Part shown: piece after piece, positions 26,945 to 36,803 of the stretch | Layout of the letters: each line of letters opens with the position of its first letter | Numbering within the stretch: the stretch's first letter is position 1 | Source: an uncultured Clostridia bacterium | GTDB lineage: Bacteria; Bacillota; Clostridia; Oscillospirales; Oscillospiraceae | DNA length: 44,347 nucleotides | Direction of reading: 5' to 3' | Assembly: GCA_946542465.1 (NCBI GenBank) | Contig: CAMNKQ010000003.1 | Coordinates: forward strand, 1-44,347 | Position numbers and translations under genes: made by a program | Notes under the pieces: model-generated | The model's database searches: none | Told to the model about the DNA's origin: nothing | What the model saw: only the letters and a program-made list of their open reading frames with translations

Positions 26945-28138
26945 ATGAAACTGTCATCCAAAATGGCACGCTGCGGGCTCTCCCCCATGCGCAAGTTCAA
27001 CGGCGAGGCCGCCAAGACCGTCGAGCGCGGCATCAAGATCTACCATCTGAACATCGGCCAGCCGGATATCCGCACGCCCCAGGCCTTTTATGACGCTCTC
27101 AAGTCCTTCAGCCAGCCGGTCCTGGCCTACGCCCCCTCCAGCGGCATGCCGGAGCTGCTTGACGCCGTGCGCGGCTACTATAAGCGCATCGGCGTGGAGC
27201 TGAGCCGGGCGCAGATCCTGCCCACCTCCGGCGGCAGCGAGGCTTTGCAGATGACCATGGCCACCATCCTCGACGACGGGGATGAGCTGCTGGTGCCCGA
27301 GCCCTACTATCCCAACTACCACACCTCCGTGACCCTGGCCGGCGCCACGGTCCATCCGATCCCCACCGACCCCAAGGAGGGCTATCGCTACGCCGTGCGC
27401 GAGCGGGTGGAGAAGGAGATTAACGCCCACACCCGCGCCATCCTGATCTCCAACCCCGGCAACCCCACCGGCTCGGTGCTGACGCCGGAAGAGCTGAAGC
27501 TCATGCTGGATATCGCGAAAGAGCACGATCTGATCCTCATCTGCGACGAGGTATACCGGGAGTTCGTCTACGGCGGTGAGCCGCTGATGAGCGCGCTGCA
27601 GTTTGAGGGCTACGAGGAAAACGTCGTGGTCATCGACTCCGTGTCCAAGCGCTTTTCCGCCTGCGGCGCCCGCGTGGGCATGGTGATCTCCAAGAACAAG
27701 GCTTTCATGTCCGAGGTCATGAAGTGGTGCCAGTGCCGTCTCTGCTCCGCCACGGTGGATCAGGTGGCCGCCGCTGCCCTCTACGCCCTGGATCCCAGCT
27801 ATTTTGACGAGGTACGCGAGGAGTATCGCAACCGCCGCGACACCCTGATACGCAAGCTGCGGGAAATCCCCGGCGTGGTCTGTGAGGAGCCGAAGGGCGC
27901 CTTCTATGTGATGGCCGCCCTGCCCATCGACGACGCGGATACCTTCCAGCACTGGCTGCTCAGCGACTTTGACGACCAGGGCGAGACCGTGATGTTCGCC
28001 TGCGGCGAGCCCTTCTATGCCACCCCCGGCAAGGGCAAGAACGAGGTGCGCATGGCCTACACCATCAACTGCCGGGATCTGGAGCGCGCGATGGACATCC
28101 TCGCCGTCGCCATTGAGAAGTATAATAAGAGGCAATAG
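26945..28138 (+). CDS. Pyridoxal phosphate-dependent class I/II aminotransferase
   Basis: INIGQPDIRTPQAFYDAL-type N-terminus, ILISNPGNPTGSVLTPEEL, DEVYREFVYGG, DSVSKRFSACGARVGMVI. Confidence 0.95.
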   Translation: MKLSSKMARCGLSPMRKFNGEAAKTVERGIKIYHLNIGQPDIRTPQAFYDALKSFSQPVLAYAPSSGMPELLDAVRGYYKRIGVELSRAQILPTSGGSEALQMTMATILDDGDELLVPEPYYPNYHTSVTLAGATVHPIPTDPKEGYRYAVRERVEKEINAHTRAILISNPGNPTGSVLTPEELKLMLDIAKEHDLILICDEVYREFVYGGEPLMSALQFEGYEENVVVIDSVSKRFSACGARVGMVISKNKAFMSEVMKWCQCRLCSATVDQVAAAALYALDPSYFDEVREEYRNRRDTLIRKLREIPGVVCEEPKGAFYVMAALPIDDADTFQHWLLSDFDDQGETVMFACGEPFYATPGKGKNEVRMAYTINCRDLERAMDILAVAIEKYNKRQ

Positions 28139-28167
28139 GAATTGCGCGCCGCCGCTGCCGGTGGCAG

Positions 28168-28214
28168 AACTGCGGCTTTGCGCTGCCGGGGGCAGAAGAA
28201 GCAAAGCCGCAGTT
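28168..28214. repeat. Intergenic hairpin with 14-bp perfect stem and nested hairpin in the loop
   Basis: aactgcggctttgc ... gcaaagccgcagtt. Confidence 0.7.
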
Positions 28215-28462
28215 TCCGAAGCCGCGCCATTGGCGGGCCGAAGCGCTTAAGCGAGGCCCGGGAATGGCTTCGCGGCAAGGCGTTGGCGGGGCGCAATTTG
28301 TGCAGCGGTCGGAAAACGCAAGGAAAAGCGTAAGCCCGCAGCGTTTTCCGGGCACCGCAAACCGGAATTAGGCAACAGGGGCCGTAGGGGCGACCCTTGC
28401 GGTCGCCCGTTAGCCCGGTTGCGTGGGCGACCGAAACGGGCGGGCAAGAACGAAATCGAGGC

Positions 28463-28493
28463 AAAAACAGGGACGGAAATCCGTCCCTGTTTT
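28463..28493. terminator. Bidirectional terminator hairpin
   Basis: aaaacagggacgga-aa-tccgtccctgtttt, near-identical to 10128-10159. Confidence 0.8.
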
Positions 28494-28530
28494 CTGTTGC
28501 CTTAATCCCTAATGCCTGTTGCCTAATCCC

Positions 28531-29427
28531 TCACACCATCTGCCCCAGCACTTCCTCGCGGCTCGGGATCGAGGCCGAGGCGCCGGGCCGGGCAATGGCG
28601 ATGGCGGCCGCCGTGGAGGCATAACGCATGGCCGTGGGCACGTCCAGCCGGCTCAGCACGCCGCCCAGGAAGAAGCCCGCGTAGGTATCGCCCGCGCCTG
28701 TGGTGTCCACCGCCTCGGCCGGGATCGCCGCCTGCCGGAAGCAGCCCTCCGCCCCGGCGTAGGCGGAGCCCTCGCCGCCCAGGGTCAGCACCACGCTGCC
28801 GATGCCGAAGCGCTCCCGCAGGGCCTGAGCCGAGCCGATGGGGTCGGCCTCCGCATCCGCGTGCAGCAGGGCCGCGCATTCCACCTCGTTTAAAAACAGA
28901 TAGTCGATCAAGTCCAGCGGCAGCTTCTCCACCGCCTCATTCATGGGCGCGGGGGTCAGGGCCACGCGCAGGCCCTTCGCCTTCGCCGCCCGGATCAGAT
29001 AGTCCAGCTCCCGGATCTCGTTCTGCAAGGTCAGCACGTCGCCCGCGCCGAAGGCCGTCAGCACCCGGTCGATCTGCTCCCGGGTGGTGCAGTGGTTGGC
29101 GCCGCCGTAGACCAGGATGCAGTTGTCGCCCTCGGCGTCGTTCTGGATGATGGCGTGGCCCGTGCGCACGCCGGGCAGCACGTCCACCCAGCGGGTGTCC
29201 ACCCCGGACTCATGCAGCTCGGCGAGCAGAAAGCGCCCGTCCTCGCCGATGGCCCCGGCCAGGGAGACGTTCAGCCCCGCCCGGGCCAGGGCAATGGACT
29301 GGTTCAGGCCTTTGCCGCCGGCGAAGAGCCGCAGGTCCGTGGAGGAGAGGGTCTCCCCTTTCCGGACGAAATGGGGCACGGAATAGGTATAGTCAATGTT
29401 CAGGGAACCGAAGCACAGCACGTTCAT
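28531..29427 (-). CDS. PfkB family carbohydrate kinase (ribokinase-like)
   Basis: MNVLCFGSLNIDYTYSVPHFVRKGETLSS...FAGGKGLNQSIALARAG...VDTTGAGDTYAGFFLGG. Confidence 0.94.
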   Translation of the reverse strand: MNVLCFGSLNIDYTYSVPHFVRKGETLSSTDLRLFAGGKGLNQSIALARAGLNVSLAGAIGEDGRFLLAELHESGVDTRWVDVLPGVRTGHAIIQNDAEGDNCILVYGGANHCTTREQIDRVLTAFGAGDVLTLQNEIRELDYLIRAAKAKGLRVALTPAPMNEAVEKLPLDLIDYLFLNEVECAALLHADAEADPIGSAQALRERFGIGSVVLTLGGEGSAYAGAEGCFRQAAIPAEAVDTTGAGDTYAGFFLGGVLSRLDVPTAMRYASTAAAIAIARPGASASIPSREEVLGQMV

Positions 29428-29592
29428 GGATCTTCGCTCCTTTTCTCAGGCTTCCTTTGTTCCCATTATACACGCCTCTCGCCGCCCGGCGCAAGTCCTT
29501 CCCCGCTTCACGGCAAAGCCCGGCAGGAAATGTTTTCCGCCGGGCCCCGCGTAAAAGGAGTGAAAAGAGAGGATAAAATGAGTATGTGAGAT

Positions 29593-31791
29593 TCAGTTCT
29601 GTTCTGCCAGATACAGGCCCACGCGGCTTTGGATCTGCCGGGCGGCCTCTTCGGCGCTTTTCTGTCCGCCCAGGAAGGCGTTCATTTCGCTGCGCAGGAT
29701 TGTGAGCAGCGCCTCGTCCGTGTGTACAAGGCCGCGGCTCTGGTAGACCAGCTCCCGGATCTGTGCGGCGTCCTCGGCAGAGAAAGCGTCCTGGATCCAG
29801 CTGAGGCCACTGCCGCTGTCGATGGCATTTGCCAGTGCCCGTTCAAACTTGGCCTTGAGGGTGGGGATGCCCTGTGTCAGTTCCACGGTATCCGAACCAT
29901 GGATCAGCGTACGCACGAAGCGCCATGCCGCCTCCTGCCTGGTTCCGGAGGCCAGGATCCCGATGCGGGTATTCTGCCCGCCGCTGCCGTACCAGGCGTC
30001 CGGGCTCTCCCCCTGGCGCAGGAAATAGCTGCCCGTGCCGCTGCTCTCGGGGAAGCCCACCAGCACATACGCGTCCTTCAGGCTGTTGCGGAAGCGGAAA
30101 CGGGCGTCCGTGGCCAGATCGTAGGCGAGGTCGAGGAGCTGGGGACTGTCGCTGTATTCCCCGCCCGTGGGCAGCTCTTTCAAAAGCTGCAGCCAGTGGG
30201 CAAAGGCGGGGCGCTCAAAATCGCAGCTCAGGGTCTCCCAGTCGATGAACTCTGCCGTGGCGGCCCAGGCAAAGAGCGTCGTCAGCAGCTCCCGCTCCAT
30301 ATTGGGCCGGATCGGCTCCATCTCCGGGTGCTCCCGGATCAGGGTCTCGATCCGCTCCACCGTCCAGTCTTCCCCGTTGAAGCCCGGATGGGTCGCAATC
30401 GACAGCATGTTGAACTTGTCGGTGTACTCATAGAGCTTGCCCTGCTGCAGCATAAGGTCAAATAGCGGCTCGATGAAGTCCTCCCGGCTCAGGCTCTCGT
30501 CCGCGTCCAGGAAGGGCAGCATATCGGCGAGCAGCCCCGTTCCTACGGCCCGATCCGGTAAGATGCTGGTATCCAGCAGATCCAGATCGCTGCCGGTGGC
30601 CAGCTCAAGCAGCAGGCGATCCCGCTCGTTCTCGCTGTTAAAGACGAGCGGTTCGATCTCGATCCGATATTCCGGGTCGGTATTGTTAAAGCGGATGATT
30701 GCGTCCAGCAGCTCCATGCTGCAGGAATAGGAGACACTGGAATACTGGTACATCTCCTCGCTGCTGTCGCCGAAGCAGCCCAGCTTGAGCACCTTGCGCA
30801 CCGGTACCTCGCCCGGCTCCACACGGATCAGGCCGCCGTCGCCGCCGGGATAGAAAAACACGCCCCGGGAGTTTTCCAAGCCCAGCCAGCCGCTCAGGTC
30901 CCCGTAGCTCAGCGCCACGTCCAGCCAGCTGAAAACCGGGCTGAGCTCGCCTCCGTCCGGGCCGCTGCTCCACAGCATCCGGTCGCGTTCATAAAAGATG
31001 TGACCATTGTTGCTGGAAAACATCACCGGCTCCTCACTAAGAGGCAGCGGCGCGCCGAAGCCGAGGGTCTGAGGGTCAAAGGGGGCATAGCCGTTTTCCG
31101 TCCAGTAGTAGGCCGTGCCGTTTACGTGGAAACCCAGCATGCCGCCCATATCCGGCAGCTCCGGCCGGGCCAGGATGTTCAGTTCCGGATCCACGACCCA
31201 GGCCGCCCCCGGCGAAACCAGCAGCACACGTCCCTCGTCCAGCGGGATGAGCCCGGAGAAGATCAGGCTGCTGGATTCGGTGCCGGCCGTGCCCTCAAAG
31301 GGGATACGCAGGCAGCTGCTCTCACCGCTTTCCCGATCCAGATGGAACAGATAATAGCCCAGGTCATCGGGAAATTCCCGCTTTTCCAGCTGCTCCCAGC
31401 TCACGCCTTCCCGAATCAGGGCCCAAAGGCAGCTCCCCGCCGGCTGAAGCTGAGCTTCCGCCGGCCAACGCGCGTCTCCGGTATCCAGGGGGAAGCGCTC
31501 CCAGCTGTCGGAGAGCGTATCATAGGCGACGCCCTCCAGCCCGCCTTCCTCCGTTTTCCGGCTGAGCCAGATCGTATCGCCGTCGCACGCCATGGCAGAG
31601 AAAAAGTTATCGATGTTCAGTGCCTCCGGCATCGCCACCCGGGAGGGCAGATAGCCCGGGACGGTCTGCACCGCCGCGGCAGGCTCGCCTGTGTTCTCTG
31701 TCTCTGTGTTCTCCCTCTGTATCCCGCAGGCGCAAAGAGAGAGCAGCATCAGCCCCGCCAGCAGCAGGCAGAGGGTTTTCTTTGCTGTCAT
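29593..31791 (-). CDS. Lipoprotein: propeller-like N-terminal region plus ABC-type extracellular solute-binding domain
   Basis: Lipobox LLSLCACG; C-terminal SBP-like ELATGSDLDLLDTSILPDRAVGTGLLADMLPFLDADESLSREDFIEPLFDLMLQQGKLYEYTDKFNMLSIATHP. Confidence 0.8.
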   Translation of the reverse strand: MTAKKTLCLLLAGLMLLSLCACGIQRENTETENTGEPAAAVQTVPGYLPSRVAMPEALNIDNFFSAMACDGDTIWLSRKTEEGGLEGVAYDTLSDSWERFPLDTGDARWPAEAQLQPAGSCLWALIREGVSWEQLEKREFPDDLGYYLFHLDRESGESSCLRIPFEGTAGTESSSLIFSGLIPLDEGRVLLVSPGAAWVVDPELNILARPELPDMGGMLGFHVNGTAYYWTENGYAPFDPQTLGFGAPLPLSEEPVMFSSNNGHIFYERDRMLWSSGPDGGELSPVFSWLDVALSYGDLSGWLGLENSRGVFFYPGGDGGLIRVEPGEVPVRKVLKLGCFGDSSEEMYQYSSVSYSCSMELLDAIIRFNNTDPEYRIEIEPLVFNSENERDRLLLELATGSDLDLLDTSILPDRAVGTGLLADMLPFLDADESLSREDFIEPLFDLMLQQGKLYEYTDKFNMLSIATHPGFNGEDWTVERIETLIREHPEMEPIRPNMERELLTTLFAWAATAEFIDWETLSCDFERPAFAHWLQLLKELPTGGEYSDSPQLLDLAYDLATDARFRFRNSLKDAYVLVGFPESSGTGSYFLRQGESPDAWYGSGGQNTRIGILASGTRQEAAWRFVRTLIHGSDTVELTQGIPTLKAKFERALANAIDSGSGLSWIQDAFSAEDAAQIRELVYQSRGLVHTDEALLTILRSEMNAFLGGQKSAEEAARQIQSRVGLYLAEQN

Positions 31792-31942
31792 ATCGGTGTC
31801 CTCCTGTATTTTGTCTTTATTTGGAGTTTATGGTTTTTTCTTCCGCATCACAACATAAGATTTCTTAAGCTCATCGATAAAAACGCAGCATACTCACGTT
31901 TCGTTGCAGAAATCGAAACAAATTAAGAAATATTAAGAAAAT

Positions 31943-31964
31943 CGGAGGAGCCGAGGCCCCTCCG
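31943..31964 (-). terminator. Terminator after dpaB
   Basis: On minus strand cggaggggcctcggctcctccg followed by attttctt. Confidence 0.55.
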
Positions 31965-31975
31965 TTTCTGTTTCC

Positions 31976-32548
31976 CTATCGCCGCAGGATCGGCTGCAGC
32001 TGTCTGCCCGCCAGGGCGGCCTCCACCGCCGCGCCCAGCAGGGAGAAGTCCGCCTGCAGGGAGTTGGGCTTTTTCTCCGGATCGTCCTGCCCGAAGGGCA
32101 CAAAATAGAAGTGTTTCCGGTTTAAGAGCCGGGCGATGTTCTCCGCCGAGCCGGAGAGCCCGTCGTTGGTACTCAGGGCGATGATCACCGGGCGGCCGTT
32201 GCGCAGATGGGCCTTGGCCGCCATGGTTACGGCGCTGTCGGTGATGCCGTGGGCGAGCTTTGCCAGGGTGTTGCCCGTACAGGGGGCGATCAGCAGCGCA
32301 TCCATCGGCCGGGCCGGGCCCAGGGGCTCCGCCTCCGGGATCGTGGTGACGACCCGCTTTCCCGTCAGTTCCATCAGCTTCTCGATATGTTCCACCGCTG
32401 TGCCGAAACGGCTGTCAGTCTCGGCCGCCGTATCCGACAGGATCGGCACCAGGTCGTAGTGCTCCGCCAGGGGCGCCGCCGCGCGAAACAGCGTCTCATA
32501 GGTACAGTAGGAGCCGCAGAGGGCCAGGCCCAGACATGGTTTGCTCAC
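31976..32548 (-). CDS. dpaB: Dipicolinate synthase subunit B
   Basis: LGLALCGSYCTYETLF...DALLIAPCTGNTLAKLAHGITDSAVTMAAKAHLRNGRPVIIALSTNDGLSGSAENIARLLNRKHFYFVPFGQDDP. Confidence 0.96.
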   Translation of the reverse strand: MSKPCLGLALCGSYCTYETLFRAAAPLAEHYDLVPILSDTAAETDSRFGTAVEHIEKLMELTGKRVVTTIPEAEPLGPARPMDALLIAPCTGNTLAKLAHGITDSAVTMAAKAHLRNGRPVIIALSTNDGLSGSAENIARLLNRKHFYFVPFGQDDPEKKPNSLQADFSLLGAAVEAALAGRQLQPILRR

Positions 32549-33414
32549 AACAGAGTCTCCTTTCCTTCCTCCAGCGCGGCCTCGATCTCCCGCCGCATCA
32601 GCCGCGCCGCCGCCAGCGGGCTGTACTGCCCCGGGAGGCCCGGCGCGATCAGGGCCCGCAGGCCGATGTTTTTCGCCAATTCCCGGTTGAAGCCGCCCGG
32701 CGGCGAGGCCAGCTCCAGCAGCAGCGCCTCCGGCGCGATGCAGCAGAGGGCCGCGTCGCTGAGCACCCGGGCGGGCACGGTATTCACGATCAGGTCAAAC
32801 TCCCCGATCCGCCCCTCCAGGGCCTCCGGCTCCAGCGGCGTGTAGCCCAGCTCCGCGATCAGGGCCCGATCCGCCGCTTTCCGGGCCATCACCGTCACCT
32901 CCGCCCCCAGGCCCGCCAGCTTCCGGGCCAGGAGCTTTCCAATCCGCCCGCAGCCCAGCAGCAGGCAGCGGCTGTGGCGCAGGCTCCCCTCGCTCTCCCG
33001 GATCAGGATGCCCACGGCGGCCTCGGCCGTGAGGGCGGCGTTGCCCGTCACAAAGCCGGGGCGGCGCAGCAGATCGCAGAGGATCTGCCCGCCCTGCAGT
33101 GCCCGGGCGGCGCTCGCCTCCCCGAAGCCCCCGCCGAAGACCCACTGCTCCGGCCAGAGATTCTCCCAGAGCTCCTCCAGCGTCAGGTTCTGCGCAGAAA
33201 GCGGCGTGTTCAGCAGCGGTCCCTTCTCCGCCGGGACGGGCAGGATCACCGCGTCCGCCCCATAGAGGGCCGCCGGCAGGCAGCTGTCCCGGGGGATCTC
33301 CGCGGGCAGCAGGGCCTTTTCCAGCGCATAGCAGCGGACCCGGTGCCCGTCCCGCCACAGGAGCTGGGCCAGCAGGGCAGAGCGTCTGTCCCCGCCGACG
33401 AGTGCAACTTTCAT
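32545..33414 (-). CDS. dpaA: Dipicolinate synthase subunit A
   Basis: MKVALVGGDRRSALLAQLLWRDGH...LLLGCGRIGKLLARKLAGLGAEVTVMARK; overlaps dpaB by 4 nt. Confidence 0.93.
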   Translation of the reverse strand: MKVALVGGDRRSALLAQLLWRDGHRVRCYALEKALLPAEIPRDSCLPAALYGADAVILPVPAEKGPLLNTPLSAQNLTLEELWENLWPEQWVFGGGFGEASAARALQGGQILCDLLRRPGFVTGNAALTAEAAVGILIRESEGSLRHSRCLLLGCGRIGKLLARKLAGLGAEVTVMARKAADRALIAELGYTPLEPEALEGRIGEFDLIVNTVPARVLSDAALCCIAPEALLLELASPPGGFNRELAKNIGLRALIAPGLPGQYSPLAAARLMRREIEAALEEGKETLL

Positions 33415-33446
33415 CTCGGCACCACCTCCGGGCCATTCTATTCGCG

Positions 33447-33475
33447 TGGACAAATGCCGGTGCCTGTGTTACAAT
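33447..33475 (+). promoter_or_regulatory. Promoter of thyA-folA
   Basis: TGGACA, 17-nt spacer, TACAAT. Confidence 0.65.
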
Positions 33476-33506
33476 GGGGGCACTTTTGAGAAGTGAGGTG
33501 CTGGGC

Positions 33507-34337
33507 ATGAGCAAAGCCGACGAGATCTTCATTCAAAACTGCCGGGATATCCTGTCCAACGGCGTCTGGGACACCGATCGGGAGGTGCGACCCCGCTGGG
33601 AGGACGGCACGCCGGCCCATACCGTCAAGAAATTCGGCATTGTGAACCGCTACGATCTGGCCGAGGAATTCCCGATTCTGACCCTGCGGCGCACCTACTG
33701 GAAGTCCGCCATCGACGAGCTGCTGTGGATCTGGCAGCAGAAGAGCAACAACGTGCACGACCTGCGCACCCGGGTCTGGGACGCCTGGGCGGACGAGAAC
33801 GGCTCCATCGGCAAGGCCTACGGCTATCAGCTGGGCGTGAAGCACCACTATCCCGAGGGGGACATGGACCAGGTGGACAAGGTGCTCTGGGATCTCAAGC
33901 ACAACCCCGCCTCCCGCCGCATCATGACCAACATCTACACCTTTGCCGATCTGAGCGAGATGGCGCTCTATCCCTGCGCCTATTCCATGACCTTCAACGT
34001 CAGCGGCAACAAGCTCAACGCCATCCTCAACCAGCGCAGCCAGGACATGCTGGCCGCCAACAACTGGAACGTGGTGCAGTATTCCGTGCTCACGCTGATG
34101 ATGGCCCAGGTCTCGGACCTGGAGCCGGGCGAGCTTGTCCATGTGATCGCCGACGCCCACATCTACGACCGGCACATCCCCGCCATCGAGGAGATCATCT
34201 CCCACGAACCCAAGAGCGCGCCCCAGTTTTACCTGGACCCGGCGGTGAAGGATTTCTACGCCTTCACCCGGGACAGCTTTACGATCGAGAATTACGAGTA
34301 TTCCGAGTTCACCGGGAAGATCCCGGTGGCGGTCTGA
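33507..34337 (+). CDS. thyA: Thymidylate synthase (ThyA)
   Basis: NQRSQDMLAANNWNVVQYSVLTLMMAQVSDLEPGELVHVIADAHIYDRH; catalytic Cys in ALYPCAYSMTF. Confidence 0.96.
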   Translation: MSKADEIFIQNCRDILSNGVWDTDREVRPRWEDGTPAHTVKKFGIVNRYDLAEEFPILTLRRTYWKSAIDELLWIWQQKSNNVHDLRTRVWDAWADENGSIGKAYGYQLGVKHHYPEGDMDQVDKVLWDLKHNPASRRIMTNIYTFADLSEMALYPCAYSMTFNVSGNKLNAILNQRSQDMLAANNWNVVQYSVLTLMMAQVSDLEPGELVHVIADAHIYDRHIPAIEEIISHEPKSAPQFYLDPAVKDFYAFTRDSFTIENYEYSEFTGKIPVAV

Positions 34338-34346
34338 GGTGGCGGC

Positions 34347-34826
34347 ATGGAAGCGATCGTAGCCGTATACAGCGACTGGGGCATCGGCCGTGACGGCACC
34401 CAGCCCGTGGTTTTGAAGGTCGACCGGGCCCATTTCCGTGAGCTCACCGCCGGTGCGGCGGTCATCGTCGGACGGCGCACCCTGGGGGATTTCCCCGGCG
34501 GCAAGCCCCTGAAGGGACGGGACAACATCGTTGTCAGCCGCCAGGCCGATCTGCACATCGAGGGCGCCCGCGTCGCCCACAGCACCGAGGAGGCCTTGGC
34601 GATGGCGAAGGACTATCCCCGCTGCCTGGTCATCGGCGGCGCCAGCGTCTATCGGCAGTTTTTTCCCTATCTGGACACGGTCCACATCACCAAAATCGAC
34701 CTGTGCCCGGAATCCGACAGCTTTTTCCCCGATCTGGACGCGCTGCCCGACTGGGACGGCGAGAGCGGGGACTGGCAGGAGGAAAACGGCGTCCGCTATT
34801 GCTTCTGCACCTATCGAAAGAAATGA
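34347..34826 (+). CDS. folA: Dihydrofolate reductase
   Basis: MEAIVAVYSDWGIGRDG...AVIVGRRTLGDFPGGKPLKGRDNIVVSRQ...LVIGGASVYRQFFPYLDTVHITKI. Confidence 0.92.
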   Translation: MEAIVAVYSDWGIGRDGTQPVVLKVDRAHFRELTAGAAVIVGRRTLGDFPGGKPLKGRDNIVVSRQADLHIEGARVAHSTEEALAMAKDYPRCLVIGGASVYRQFFPYLDTVHITKIDLCPESDSFFPDLDALPDWDGESGDWQEENGVRYCFCTYRKK

Positions 34827-34831
34827 TACTG

Positions 34832-34863
34832 AGGGCCCGCGCCGGAGCGCGGGCCCGTATTTT
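34832..34863. terminator. Terminator between folA and the convergent SpoIID-like gene
   Basis: gggcccgcgc-cgga-gcgcgggccc then gtatttt. Confidence 0.8.
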
Positions 34864-35824
34864 ATACCGTTGTGAGCTCGGTGCCCGGGTAATAATGGGC
34901 CAGGATCTGCCGGTAATCCGCCCCGTCCCGGGCCATGACGTTGGCGCCGTACTGGCTCATGCCCACGCCGTGGCCGCTGCCGGTCACCGTGAAGCAGAAA
35001 AGCCCTTCCCGGTAGTCGAGAGAAAAGGCCGTGGAGCGCAGGGAAAAGAGCTTGCGCAGCTCCGTGCCTCGGACGCTCACGCCGCCCAGGCTGACCGCGG
35101 TCACCCGACCGCTGCCGTCCCGCTCCAGCGGGCCGATCCAGGTCTCCGGCCCGCCGCTGAAATCGCATTCGGGGTGGACGGAGAGCAGCGCATCCCGAAA
35201 GTCCAGCGCCGCGCAGTGGAGCTCCGTCACGTAGTTGGGCACCGTGTCGATCCCCTCGGGACTGGAAACGCTGATCAGATAGGGCCGGGGATTCCAGACC
35301 TGTCCGCTGTCCTCCGTCGCGCCGGCGGAGGAGGCGTGGAAGGCCGCGAAGATCAGATCCCCCTCATAGCGGAGAACCTGTCCCGCCGTGGCGCGCACCG
35401 CCTGGCGGAGCCGTTCGGCGCAGCTCTCCCAGCCCTCGCCCCATTTCTGGCGCATGGTATCCTCGTCCTGCCAGGCCTGGCAGTGGCTGGGATCGGCACA
35501 GATCTGGGCCTCGCCGTGCTTGTTGGCGGCGGCGCAGTAGAGGGTGTAGGTCCGGGCGGCCACGGCCTGGGCTTTCAGGGCCTCCATCTCAAAGGAGGCG
35601 GGCATCTCCCCGGCCAGCACGCCCACCAGATAGTCCTCCATCGCCATCTCCCGTATCTCGCCCTTCACCAGCACGCGCACCGGCGCTTCCTCCCGCGGCG
35701 CACTCTCCGGCAGGGGCGTCTCCTCCCTCGGCTCCGGGACAGGCGCCTCCCGCCCCGGGAGCAGCGCCGGCAGGAAAAAGGCGAGAAACAGGATCAGATA
35801 GGCCCCAACAGCGGACTTTTTCAT
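34862..35824 (-). CDS. SpoIID/LytB domain-containing protein
   Basis: VRVLVKGEIREMAMEDYLVGVLAGEMPASFEMEALKAQAVAARTYTLY...GSGHGVGMSQYGANVMARDGADYRQILAHYYPGTEL. Confidence 0.94.
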   Translation of the reverse strand: MKKSAVGAYLILFLAFFLPALLPGREAPVPEPREETPLPESAPREEAPVRVLVKGEIREMAMEDYLVGVLAGEMPASFEMEALKAQAVAARTYTLYCAAANKHGEAQICADPSHCQAWQDEDTMRQKWGEGWESCAERLRQAVRATAGQVLRYEGDLIFAAFHASSAGATEDSGQVWNPRPYLISVSSPEGIDTVPNYVTELHCAALDFRDALLSVHPECDFSGGPETWIGPLERDGSGRVTAVSLGGVSVRGTELRKLFSLRSTAFSLDYREGLFCFTVTGSGHGVGMSQYGANVMARDGADYRQILAHYYPGTELTTV

Positions 35825-35921
35825 GGCAAAAACTCCTTTGACCTTGACGGTTTGCGCAAATGAGTATAGAATACATATCTGGTTTTTATCCTTACATCTC
35901 TATGGAAACAGGTTTGTGATT

Positions 35922-36743
35922 ATGCGAAAGAAAGCTTTGGAGATCAGCTTGTATGTGGGCGGCGCGGGCGCCTTTGGCGTGTTTCTGCGCTGGCTGCAGG
36001 ACATGCTGGCTTTTAACGACGACGGGCTGGCCGATCCCAGCGCCTTTCACGTGCTGGTGCCGGCCTTCCTTCTGGCCGCCGCCCTCGTGTTCCGGCATTT
36101 TCTGAAGGTCTTTGAGAAGAACAACCAGACCCTGCCCGAGGATTACCGCCTCGCTTTTCGTAACGAGAGCCGGCTCTTCAAGCCCATCCGCTGGGCCATC
36201 GGCCTCATCATGGTGGCGGGCGGCCTGCTGGTGCTGTTGACCACGGAGCTGGACAAGTTTGCCTCTCTTCTGCGGGTGCTGGCCCTGACGGCGATGGCCG
36301 TGGGCATTACCTTCCCGCTCCTGATGTCCGCACCGGGCCAGGAGAAGAACAACGTGAACCTGCTCTGCGTCTTCTCCTTCCTGCCCATCCTCCTCTATGC
36401 GGTCTGGCTGATCTACGACTACCGGGCCAACGCCATCAACAGCGTCATCTGGTCCTATGTGATCGAGGTGCTCACCGTGATTGCGGCTATGATCGCCTTC
36501 TTCCGCATCGCCGGCTTCTTCTTTGGCGTGCCCCAGCCGAAAAAGGCCATGTTCAGCGCCATGTTTGCCGGGATGCTCTGCCTGCTGTCGCTGGCGGATG
36601 AGCGCTACATGGGACTGCACGTCATTCTCTTTGCCACCGCGCTGATGTTCATTTTTATGAACTGGGTGATGATCGAGAATCTGCAGCAGGGCGAAGCGAA
36701 AGCGGAAAAGCCCAAAAGGGACGATGGCTTCGATCATCTGTAA
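35922..36743 (+). CDS. Hypothetical polytopic membrane protein (273 aa)
   Basis: MRKKALEISLYVGGAGAFGVFLRWLQDMLAF; about seven hydrophobic segments. Confidence 0.75.
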   Translation: MRKKALEISLYVGGAGAFGVFLRWLQDMLAFNDDGLADPSAFHVLVPAFLLAAALVFRHFLKVFEKNNQTLPEDYRLAFRNESRLFKPIRWAIGLIMVAGGLLVLLTTELDKFASLLRVLALTAMAVGITFPLLMSAPGQEKNNVNLLCVFSFLPILLYAVWLIYDYRANAINSVIWSYVIEVLTVIAAMIAFFRIAGFFFGVPQPKKAMFSAMFAGMLCLLSLADERYMGLHVILFATALMFIFMNWVMIENLQQGEAKAEKPKRDDGFDHL

Positions 36744-36757
36744 TTCATAAACGAGCA

Positions 36758-36800
36758 TAAAAAATTCTCTGTTCCGTGGGAACAGAGAATTTTTTTGCTC
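36758..36800. terminator. Bidirectional terminator
   Basis: aaaaaattctctgttcc-gtg-ggaacagagaatttttttg. Confidence 0.9.
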
Positions 36801-36803
36801 AAA

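Noticed and set aside
33438-35168. 576-aa minus-strand ORF opposite thyA/folA
   Set aside because: Antisense artefact spanning several genuine genes.
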